DNA of 64,000 nucleotides from Clostridiaceae bacterium. GTDB taxonomy: Bacteria > Bacillota > Clostridia > Clostridiales > Clostridiaceae. The notes below the pieces were generated by a model. It made no database searches. It was not told the DNA's origin and saw only the letters and a program-made list of their open reading frames with translations. Of this stretch, positions 18,482 to 25,769 are shown piece after piece. Where the stretch lies: NCBI GenBank assembly GCA_902363375.1, contig CABIZX010000002.1, positions 558,001 through 622,000 of the forward strand, given 5' to 3'. Both the position numbers and the translations under genes were made by a program. How positions within the stretch are numbered: the stretch's first letter is position 1; every line of letters begins with the position of its first letter.

Positions 18482-18499
18482 TATCGCTAATTAGTGATA
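18482..18499 (+). promoter_or_regulatory. Second MarR operator, before the pirin gene
   Basis: TATCGCTAATTAGTGATA, identical to the core of the marR operator except for one base (G for A at position 5). It lies between the marR stop and the pirin ribosome site, suggesting separate control of pirin and azoreductase. Confidence 0.7.
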
Positions 18500-18515
18500 A
18501 ATTAGGAGGGGTGTT

Positions 18516-19229
18516 ATGTTAAGAAAGATAGAGAGTAAGAATATGGGGAAGAGCAACTATGGTTGGCTACAGGGAAATTTCCACTTTTCTTTTGCAGAAT
18601 ATTTTAAGCCAACTAATATTAATTTTGGAGTACTTAGGGTACTAAACGATGAGGTTATGAAATCTGGTGGAGGTTTTGATACTCACCCTCATAATGATAT
18701 GGAGATTATAACTTATATTGTAAAAGGAGAGCTTACTCATGGAGATAGCATGGGAAATAGTAGTACAATAGAGAAGGGACATATGCAATATATGAGTGCT
18801 GGTACTGGAGTGTACCACAGTGAGTTCAACCGAAGTAATGAAGATTTAAGGCTTCTTCAAATATGGATTATACCTGACAAAAAGGGATACAGACCTAATT
18901 ATGGAGAATACAGATTCAATTGGAGTGATAGAATTAACAATTGGCTTCATATGGTATCTGGAACTTCCAAGGATGTACCTATAAATATTCATCAAGATAT
19001 TAATATGTATACAACTTATTTAGAAAGAGGTAAAGAAATATCTTTTGAAATAAGTGAAGGTAGGCAGGCTTATTTAGTACAAATTGAAGGAAATTCTGAC
19101 ATCAATGATGTGAATTTAAATGAAGAAGATGCCTTAGAAATAGTTGAAGAAAATATTGAGATTAAAGCTAAGGAAGATTCGCACTTCATAATAATAGAAA
19201 TGAAAAAAACTGAAGGTTTATATTTATAA
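18516..19229 (+). CDS. Pirin-family cupin (quercetinase-like)
   Basis: A 237-aa bicupin of the pirin/YhhW/YhaK family. The four metal ligands fit exactly: His57, His59, His101 and Glu103, in FDTHPHNDMEI and GVYHSEFN. The metal is usually Fe(II), and some members oxidise quercetin. The C-terminal cupin lacks metal ligands, as usual. TTAGGAGGGG precedes the ATG. The gene stands between marR and an azoreductase gene and has a MarR operator upstream, which supports a role in quinone or electrophile defence. Confidence 0.9.
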   Translation: MLRKIESKNMGKSNYGWLQGNFHFSFAEYFKPTNINFGVLRVLNDEVMKSGGGFDTHPHNDMEIITYIVKGELTHGDSMGNSSTIEKGHMQYMSAGTGVYHSEFNRSNEDLRLLQIWIIPDKKGYRPNYGEYRFNWSDRINNWLHMVSGTSKDVPINIHQDINMYTTYLERGKEISFEISEGRQAYLVQIEGNSDINDVNLNEEDALEIVEENIEIKAKEDSHFIIIEMKKTEGLYL

Positions 19230-19306
19230 TTAAAATATAAAGCTAAAGATTCATAGATAAAATTAAAGTTTATGAAAAAATGCATAAATATAAAGGAGAG
19301 AAAAAT

Positions 19307-19903
19307 ATGAGTAAAGTATTATATATTAAAGCAAATATTAAAAATGAAGGAGAATCAAGAACTTTTAGAGTAGCAGATAGTTTTATAGAAGAATATAAAA
19401 AGAACAATCCTAATGATGAAATAATTACTTTAGATTTATATAAAGAAAATATAGATTTCCTAAGACCAGAGAACTTAGGAGATATATTTGGACCTAAAAA
19501 TGAAGAAAGCAGAAATAATCCAATCCTAAAATATGCATATGAATTTGCAGAAGCTGATAAATATGTAATTGCAGCACCAATGTGGAATTTAAGTATTCCA
19601 GCCATACTAAAGGCTTATATAGATTATGTAAGTGTTACTGGAATAACATTTAAATATACAGCAGAAGGCCCAGTAGGACTTTTAAATAATAAAAAAGCTG
19701 TACACATTGTATCTAGGGGCGGAGAATATGGAGATGCTCCATATGAAATGGGAGACAGATATATAAGAACGATCTTAGGCTTCTTTGGAATTCAAGATAT
19801 AAAAACTATAGCTATAGAAAATATGGATGTTATTGGAGCAGATATTGAAGGAAAAGTTAAAGCAGGAATAAAAGAAGCTAAGAATATAGTTAAAGAGTTT
19901 TAG
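19307..19903 (+). CDS. FMN-dependent NADH-azoreductase / quinone reductase
   Basis: A 198-aa flavodoxin-fold enzyme of the AzoR (AcpD) family, which reduces azo dyes and quinones by two electrons with NADH. The FMN loop PMWNLSIPAILKAYIDYVSV lies near residues 88-107 and RGGEYG near 135. AAAGGAGAG is 8 bases before the ATG at 19307; an in-frame ATG at 19280 has no ribosome site. Third gene of the MarR-controlled unit; a terminator follows at 19959. Confidence 0.9.
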   Translation: MSKVLYIKANIKNEGESRTFRVADSFIEEYKKNNPNDEIITLDLYKENIDFLRPENLGDIFGPKNEESRNNPILKYAYEFAEADKYVIAAPMWNLSIPAILKAYIDYVSVTGITFKYTAEGPVGLLNNKKAVHIVSRGGEYGDAPYEMGDRYIRTILGFFGIQDIKTIAIENMDVIGADIEGKVKAGIKEAKNIVKEF

Positions 19904-19958
19904 AATTTATATATAGATAAAGTTAAATTTAAACACTGAAAATAAATATAATTAATTG

Positions 19959-19996
19959 AGCTATAAGCTATATTACTAGTTTATAGCTTATTTTTA
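19959..19996 (+). terminator. Terminator after azoreductase
   Basis: Eight-base arms (AGCTATAA / TTATAGCT, 14-base loop), followed by TATTTTTATTT. Confidence 0.65.
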
Positions 19997-20040
19997 TTTA
20001 ATAGATATTGTAGTAAAATAAAAGTATAAAATAATGACTT

Positions 20041-20073
20041 CTAATTGATATTCATTATCGATTGTGTTATTAT
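20041..20073 (+). promoter_or_regulatory. ZIP transporter promoter with Fur-like box
   Basis: TTGATA at 20045-20050 and TATTAT at 20068-20073 are 17 bases apart. The 19-base stretch at 20041-20059 matches the classical Fur box at 14 of 19 positions by eye, including TGATA and CATTATC, and covers the -35. A metal-sensing Fur-family repressor (Fur, Zur or PerR) is suggested. Confidence 0.55.
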
Positions 20074-20136
20074 ATAAATATAAAAGAAATTATAAATTAA
20101 AGTATATATAGAACTTTTAGTAAGGAGGGGAAAATA

Positions 20137-20964
20137 ATGAGAGAGATATTAATGCCATTAGCTTTAACAGTATTCGCAGGATTAAGCACAGGAATAGGTA
20201 GTCTTATAGCACTTTTTGCAAAGAAAACAAATAGAAAGTTTTTATCAATTAGTCTTGGTTTTTCAGCAGGAGTAATGATATATGTATCTATGATAGAGAT
20301 ATTCTTTAAAGCAAAAACTTCTCTTTCTATTGAATTAGGAAATAAGATGGGAGCATGGGTAACAGTTATAGCTTTCTTTGGAGGAATGCTTTTTATAGCT
20401 ATTATAGACAAGCTTATACCTAAAGAAGGAAATCCTCATGAATTTCCAGAAGAAGAAAAAGAAGTTAGTATGGATCATAAAAATAGCTTAAGTGATGAAG
20501 ATAATAAAGAAAGTAAATTGCTAAGAATGGGTGTATTTACAGCACTAGCAGTAGCAATTCACAACTTTCCAGAAGGACTTGCAACTTTTATTTCAGCATT
20601 ACAGGAACCATCCGTTGCAATTCCAATAGTAGTAGCAATAGCAATTCATAATATTCCAGAAGGGATAGCAGTTTCAGTACCAATTTATTATGCTACAGGT
20701 TCAAGAAAGAAGGCATTCATATACTCCTTCTTATCAGGATTATCTGAGCCTATTGGAGCTATAGTAGGATATTTAGTATTAAAACCATTTATAAATGATA
20801 CAGTATTTGGAATAGTATTTGCAGCTGTAGCAGGAATAATGGTATTTATATCACTAGATGAATTACTTCCAGCAGCAAGAGAATATGGCGAGCATCATTT
20901 ATCAATTTATGGATTAATAGCTGGAATGATGGTGATGGCAGTTAGCTTATTACTATTTATGTAG
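20137..20964 (+). CDS. ZIP-family metal transporter
   Basis: A 275-aa membrane protein of the ZIP family (ZupT/GufA branch) that brings divalent metal (Zn2+, Fe2+, Mn2+) into the cytoplasm. The paired metal-site helices read HNFPEGLATFISAL (near 147) and HNIPEGIAVSVPIYY (near 171), followed by SGLSEPIGA, all diagnostic. An acidic/His loop (about 95-125) separates helices 3 and 4. AAGGAGGGG precedes the ATG. The promoter carries a Fur-like box, so iron or zinc shortage may switch it on. Confidence 0.93.
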   Translation: MREILMPLALTVFAGLSTGIGSLIALFAKKTNRKFLSISLGFSAGVMIYVSMIEIFFKAKTSLSIELGNKMGAWVTVIAFFGGMLFIAIIDKLIPKEGNPHEFPEEEKEVSMDHKNSLSDEDNKESKLLRMGVFTALAVAIHNFPEGLATFISALQEPSVAIPIVVAIAIHNIPEGIAVSVPIYYATGSRKKAFIYSFLSGLSEPIGAIVGYLVLKPFINDTVFGIVFAAVAGIMVFISLDELLPAAREYGEHHLSIYGLIAGMMVMAVSLLLFM

Positions 20965-21071
20965 AGCATCAATGAATATCTTAAGTTCATGTTATCAATA
21001 ATTAATTAACATTAATTAATGTTAACTAATAGTATATATTGATGAATAATTTTAGGAGAGATAAAGTAATA

Positions 21072-21779
21072 ATGCTTAATCAAAGTAAGCTATCAATAAT
21101 AGATTCAAAGATAGGAAATGTTATATCAGAGGATTCACAGGACAGAGTTATATTATCAGGGAGACCTTTTGATGAGAACAGCGAATTTATGGATAATGTA
21201 AATATTATAATAAATCAAAGTAGCGGCGGGACATCAAAGGTAAATTCAACACCTTATGGAGGATATTACTTACAATTATTTTTAGGCGATTTTAATGGGG
21301 ATGGAAGAGATGACATAATGATAAGAGGGGATTCTGGTGGTTCAGGAGGATATGCTATAGCATCAATTTATACTTATGAGGATGGTAAATTTAAAGAAAT
21401 ATTTAATCCAGACATGTTCAGTGATAAATATAAATTTCAAGCTAAGTATCTAGATAATTATAAGGTTCAAGTAACATCCCTCACATTAAATAGAAAATAT
21501 ATAATAGATATTTCAGGTAGACCTAGAGCTGATTTAGATCTTGTATATAATGCTAATGGAAAAGTTAAAGAGGAGATTACTCCAACGGTATCTGCAATAA
21601 ATGCAGCATATCCGATTCAAAGTGTATACAAAGAAGCTTATACATTATTTATAAGACAAAGGATAATTGGGATAAATAATTCGGATACTATTGGTGTTAT
21701 GGAGAGTTTTGTATATTTAACAGACAATAATATAGACGTAGTAGAAATGGGAGCATTTATCTTTGGAGAAAAAGTTTAA
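21072..21779 (+). CDS. Hypothetical protein with FG-GAP/VCBS-like motif
   Basis: About 235 aa. One calcium-loop-like motif is clear: LGDFNGDGRDDIMIRGDSGG (about residues 77-96), as in VCBS/FG-GAP beta-propeller repeats. It is preceded by a threonine/serine-rich strand and followed by YTYEDGKFKEIF. No signal peptide is seen. The ATG at 21072 is preferred, with AGGAGAG 11 bases upstream; a TTG at 21039 would give 11 more residues. Similar clostridial proteins exist, but I know no function. Confidence 0.7.
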   Translation: MLNQSKLSIIDSKIGNVISEDSQDRVILSGRPFDENSEFMDNVNIIINQSSGGTSKVNSTPYGGYYLQLFLGDFNGDGRDDIMIRGDSGGSGGYAIASIYTYEDGKFKEIFNPDMFSDKYKFQAKYLDNYKVQVTSLTLNRKYIIDISGRPRADLDLVYNANGKVKEEITPTVSAINAAYPIQSVYKEAYTLFIRQRIIGINNSDTIGVMESFVYLTDNNIDVVEMGAFIFGEKV

Positions 21780-21824
21780 GTAAAAGAAAATTTAATATAC
21801 AATATATGAAGAAATTTGTATACA

Positions 21825-21866
21825 TTTAATAAAAACATTAAGCTAATACTTAATGTTTTTATTAAA
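21825..21866. terminator. Terminator, 18-base perfect stem
   Basis: Arms TTTAATAAAAACATTAAG and CTTAATGTTTTTATTAAA with a 6-base loop. The A-rich and T-rich flanks would allow termination in both directions. Confidence 0.78.
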
Positions 21867-21928
21867 TTAGGGAATTATGTTAATATAAAATTAGAGAAAA
21901 ACATAATTTTAGGGGATGAAAAAATAGT

Positions 21929-22462
21929 ATGAATGCAATTAATCACTTTAAGACCATCACAAGGCATAAGCTATTAGTTATGAAATACTGCTTTATGGTA
22001 GGTTTATATAAACAAGGACTTTTACATGATCTTTCTAAGTATTCCTGGATAGAATTTTCAGCTGGGATAAAGTACTATAGAGGAGATATAAGTCCTAATG
22101 GAATACAAAAGCAAGTGGAAGGATACTCTAAAGCTTGGCTTCATCATAAGGGCAGAAATAAACATCATCTAGAATATTGGATTGATTATGGCAATAGCAT
22201 TCAAGAAGGACTAGTAGGAATGAAGATGCCAAAGAATTATGTAGTGGAAATGTTTATTGATAGAATTTGTGCTTGCATGAATTATGAAAAAGATAAATAT
22301 AGAGATGATTCTGCATTAAGGTATTATGAAAGAGGCAAGGATTATCAAATTATCCATGAAGAAAGTAAGGAACTACTAGAACTTTTGCTTAATAAGCTAG
22401 CTTCAGAAGGAGAAAAATCCACATTAGATTATATAAAGAATGAAGTTTTAAGGAAAGATTAA
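21929..22462 (+). CDS. DUF5662 family protein
   Basis: A 177-aa helical soluble protein matching the DUF5662 family of Firmicutes. Conserved polar residues are HDLSKYSWIEF near 32 and the His-rich segment WLHHKGRNKHHLEYW near 71-85. They could bind metal in an HD-hydrolase-like helix bundle, but this is inference. AGGGGATG-type sequence lies upstream of the ATG at 21929. Single gene with its own terminator. The biological role is unknown. Confidence 0.75.
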   Translation: MNAINHFKTITRHKLLVMKYCFMVGLYKQGLLHDLSKYSWIEFSAGIKYYRGDISPNGIQKQVEGYSKAWLHHKGRNKHHLEYWIDYGNSIQEGLVGMKMPKNYVVEMFIDRICACMNYEKDKYRDDSALRYYERGKDYQIIHEESKELLELLLNKLASEGEKSTLDYIKNEVLRKD

Positions 22463-22505
22463 AGTTATATGCAAGAGAAAATTCTTGCATATAACTTTAT
22501 TTTTA
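22461..22505 (+). terminator. Terminator after the DUF5662 gene
   Basis: A 16-base stem (AAAGTTATATGCAAGA with its complement, 4-5 base loop) overlaps the stop codon and ends in TTTATTTTT. Confidence 0.8.
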
Positions 22506-22545
22506 AGTGAAATATAATTATTTTATTAGTTTTTGAAGGTTAATA

Positions 22546-22772
22546 ATGGAGATAGATATAGTTGAAGAAGCAAAAAGTTTTTAAAGCTTTATTTGAAAGG
22601 AATGGATTGTAAATATGAACAACGCCGTTCGTGGAGAAAAAGTTCAGAAAATAAGAAGAATTTTATTAAGAAGTTTATTGAAAATCTAGAAATGGAATTA
22701 GAGGAAAATGAGAATTTATATAAAGAAATGAAAAGTACGGAAATTGAATATATAAATGCAATGCAATGTTAA
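22546..22772 (+). pseudogene. Possible remnant of a small gene
   Basis: An ATG at 22546 opens MEIDIVEEAKSF and stops. In another frame KLYLKGMDCKYEQRRSW follows and runs to a stop at 22772; from the ATG at 22602 it would be a 56-aa lysine/glutamate-rich peptide. One base change would join the two parts into a protein of about 74 aa. I do not recognise it. It may be a decayed gene or a real small one beginning at 22602, where GAAAGG lies upstream. Confidence 0.35.
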
Positions 22773-23539
22773 AATTAAAATATTGAGAAATAAATTTCTA
22801 TTTAAAATTATCAGTGACTAATAATGAACATAAAGTAAACAAAATCTAACTATACAGGTGTAAAGAGGAGGAATAGGGAGAAAAAAATAGAAATTGTGCG
22901 AAATAGGACAAATTAAGAACTTTATATTTTTAGAAGTTTGTAGTAATATAATTATATAAAATAATAAAAATTTGTCTGATAAAGTCAAATTTTATTACAT
23001 TTATATCTAGATATTTAACAGTATATGGTTCATGAGGTTGCTATTTATAAAATTGAAGGAAAATTATAAATAAGATATACAATCTAAAATTATTATGGAA
23101 TTCTTAATTTTATTAATGTTTACTAAGCTTGAAATGCTAAGGGATGGGAGCAAAAAAGCTTCCCAAAAGTTAAAAGAATGAAAACGTTTAAAGGCATTGA
23201 CAAATTATAAAGGTAAACAAAATGTATAAAAATTTATATTTTATACAGAGGATTGTACATAAAATATAAATTTTAGACATTATTCTTAAGGCTAGAATGT
23301 ATATTTTGAGAATAGTACTAATAAAAATTCATGTTAATTTTATGAATAAATTGTGAACTGTATGAGTTGAATTGGTATAATTAAGATAAATAATTCCTCT
23401 TAATTTTCTTAATTTAGGGTTTATAATGACTTAATTATACCAAAGAGGGGATATTAAAATTAATATCTCTATAGATATGAATATATCTAAGCTACTATTA
23501 TGTAGCAAATACTAATATTAAATTACTGGAGGGATTTAC
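22773..23539. other. Long AT-rich upstream region of the YfcC-type gene
   Basis: 767 bases without a convincing gene. TGAAAACGTTTAAA at 23179-23192 is close to a CcpA cre site, and TTGACA at 23197-23202 follows it, but no well-spaced -10 was found. A small GGGAGC/GCTTCCC hairpin lies near 23147-23165. A long leader for the downstream carrier is possible. No riboswitch class was recognised. Confidence 0.3.
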
Positions 23540-25045
23540 ATGGCAAAGAAGAAAAGGAAATTATCCTTCCCAACTGCGTTCACAGTATTAATTATAGTAT
23601 TGCTTTTAGCAGCAGCACTAACTTATGTGATACCAGCTGGGTCATACTCAAAACTATCTTATAATGCAGATAGCACAATGTTTGAGATTATTGCTTCTAA
23701 CGGAGATATAACAGAAATGCCTGCTACTCAAGAAACTTTAGATGAACTTAAAGTTACAGGTGATATTTCTAAATTTACTGACGGTAGCATTAACAAACCA
23801 GTAGCTATACCAGGAACTTATGAAAGAGTTGAACAAAACCCACAAGGGTTCCTTGAGATAGTTCTATCACCTATAAATGGTACATATGATACTATAGATA
23901 TCATCTTATTTGTATTCATCATAGGGGGAGTTATTGGAGTATTAAATCACATTGGTGCATTTAGTGCAGGTATTGCAAGTCTTTCAAGATTAACTAAAGG
24001 AAAAGAATACATACTTATAGTATTTATAACTTTCTTAATTTCTCTTGGTGGTACTACTTTCGGACTTGCAGAGGAAACTATAGCTCTGTATCCAATAATG
24101 GTTCCAGTATTCTTAGCTGCAAAATATGACGTTATGGTATGTATTGCATCAATATACATGGGATCTTCTATAGGAAGTATGTTCTCAACAGTTAACCCAT
24201 TTTCAGTAGTTATAGGTTCTAACGCTGCTGGAATAAGCTTTACAAATGGACTTAACTTTAGAATAATAGCTTTTGTGCTTGGTACTTTAATTACTATAAT
24301 ATATATCTTAAGATATGCTAAAAAGGTTAAAGCAGATCCAAGTAAATCTTTAACATTTAAAGATAAAGATGCAATAGAAGCTAAATTTGCTACTCAAGGA
24401 GAAGCTCCTGAGTTAACTTTAAGATTTAAAATTATATTATTAATATTCCTTTTAACTTTCATAGTTATGATTTACGGAGTTTCAGCTAAGGGATGGTGGT
24501 TCGGTGAAATGACTGCTCTATTCCTAGTATCAGGTATTATTATCGGATTCCTATCAGGACTTGGAGAGAAAGGTTTCGTAAACCAATTCGTAGCTGGAGC
24601 TGCTGACTTAATGAGTGTTGCCCTAGTTATAGGTGTTGCTAGAAGTATAAACCTTGTATTAGAAAATGGTATGATTTCTGATACAATCCTAAACTTCTTC
24701 TCTAATGCTATAGCTGGTATGAACGGAAATGTATTCATAGTATTAATGCTTTTAATATTCATAGTACTTGGATTCTTCATTTCTTCATCATCAGGACTTG
24801 CGGTTTTATCTATTCCAATTATGGCTCCTCTTGCAGATTCAGTTGGACTTTCAAGAGATGTTATAATTTCAGCGTATGTATATGGATTAGGATTAATTTC
24901 ATTCATTACACCAACAGGATTAATCCTTGCAACATTAGAAATGGTTGATGTAACTTATGATAAGTGGCTGAAATTCATCATGCCTCTAATGGGATATATA
25001 GCAGCATTCAGTGCTATAATGCTATTAATACAAGTAAACTTCTAA
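23540..25045 (+). CDS. YfcC-family membrane carrier (DcuC/ArcD-like)
   Basis: A 501-aa membrane protein of the YfcC family in the ion-transporter superfamily. Related proteins move C4-dicarboxylates or basic amino acids; the substrate here is unknown. About 12 membrane helices, an N-terminal helix followed by a large polar loop (about 30-110), and the family motifs GGTTFGLAEETIALYPI near 170 and SSSSGLAVLSIPIMAPLAD near 413 are visible. AGGGATT follows ACTGG as a GGAGGG ribosome site 9 bases before the ATG. Codon use suggests good expression. A strong terminator follows. Confidence 0.88.
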   Translation: MAKKKRKLSFPTAFTVLIIVLLLAAALTYVIPAGSYSKLSYNADSTMFEIIASNGDITEMPATQETLDELKVTGDISKFTDGSINKPVAIPGTYERVEQNPQGFLEIVLSPINGTYDTIDIILFVFIIGGVIGVLNHIGAFSAGIASLSRLTKGKEYILIVFITFLISLGGTTFGLAEETIALYPIMVPVFLAAKYDVMVCIASIYMGSSIGSMFSTVNPFSVVIGSNAAGISFTNGLNFRIIAFVLGTLITIIYILRYAKKVKADPSKSLTFKDKDAIEAKFATQGEAPELTLRFKIILLIFLLTFIVMIYGVSAKGWWFGEMTALFLVSGIIIGFLSGLGEKGFVNQFVAGAADLMSVALVIGVARSINLVLENGMISDTILNFFSNAIAGMNGNVFIVLMLLIFIVLGFFISSSSGLAVLSIPIMAPLADSVGLSRDVIISAYVYGLGLISFITPTGLILATLEMVDVTYDKWLKFIMPLMGYIAAFSAIMLLIQVNF

Positions 25046-25056
25046 TATATAAAAAT

Positions 25057-25095
25057 AAAGTGTACAAAACCTTAGGGTTTTGTACACTTTTTATT
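25057..25095. terminator. Bidirectional terminator
   Basis: Arms AAAGTGTACAAAACCt and aGGGTTTTGTACACTTT with a 3-base centre and A/T flanks separate the convergent YfcC gene and the leftward hypothetical gene. Confidence 0.85.
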
Positions 25096-25506
25096 TTATA
25101 TCGTTTTAGGTGTCTTTTTCCACAGAGTCTCATTAACGGCTCTTACAGTTTTAGTGAACTTTTCGCAAGTTACAGAAATTTCTATTTGCTCCTCTTCAGA
25201 TAATCTTTCTTTAGAGAATAATCTACCTATACCATAGCCAAAGCCTAGAGTTCCAAAGCCAAACTTCATTTCATGTATTCTGCCCTTATTTAAATTTATA
25301 TCCATAGGTTTTTGATTTTTTAATATATCTTGTTTAGTTTTTTCAGGATGCTTATCCCAAAAGTATTTATATTCAGGATTTAACTTATATGCAGTTTCAT
25401 GAACCTCTTTAAATAAAGTAAACTTTATATAAATGTTATTCATAGCATTTTCCAGTCGGCCTCTTGCTTTTTTATTAGCTTTCTCAATCTTTTTTTTCTT
25501 TGCCAT
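25096..25506 (-). CDS. Hypothetical lysine-rich protein
   Basis: A 136-aa basic soluble protein beginning MAKKKKIEKANKKARGRLEN. A helical first half carries aromatic residues (YKLNPEYKYFWDKHP), a glycine-rich middle reads KFGFGTLGFGYGIGRLF, and the C-terminal part is an acidic then basic helix. GGAGGC stands 7 bases upstream of the ATG. I recognise no family. The gene is intact and alone. Confidence 0.6.
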   Translation of the reverse strand: MAKKKKIEKANKKARGRLENAMNNIYIKFTLFKEVHETAYKLNPEYKYFWDKHPEKTKQDILKNQKPMDINLNKGRIHEMKFGFGTLGFGYGIGRLFSKERLSEEEQIEISVTCEKFTKTVRAVNETLWKKTPKTI

Positions 25507-25769
25507 TAAAACGCCTCCAAAATCTATATAGGTATAATAATTAATATTATTAAATAAAATTCAAACAAATTATAGGTTATAGATATTATTATATAGAGAA
25601 TTCTGTAGAAATGCAAACTATTACATGCACATTTGATATATATGTCAAATTAGGTATACACAAAAAAATAAAAATTTATTATAATCATCAAATTATCTTC
25701 ACAGAACATTTTAAATTAGAATACATTAGTAATAATGAATTTTTAAGCACTTTTAGAAGGAGATTTAAG

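Noticed and set aside
24472..24906. Leftward 144-codon ORF.
   Set aside because: Antisense shadow of the YfcC-type carrier; no ribosome site and no protein-like pattern.
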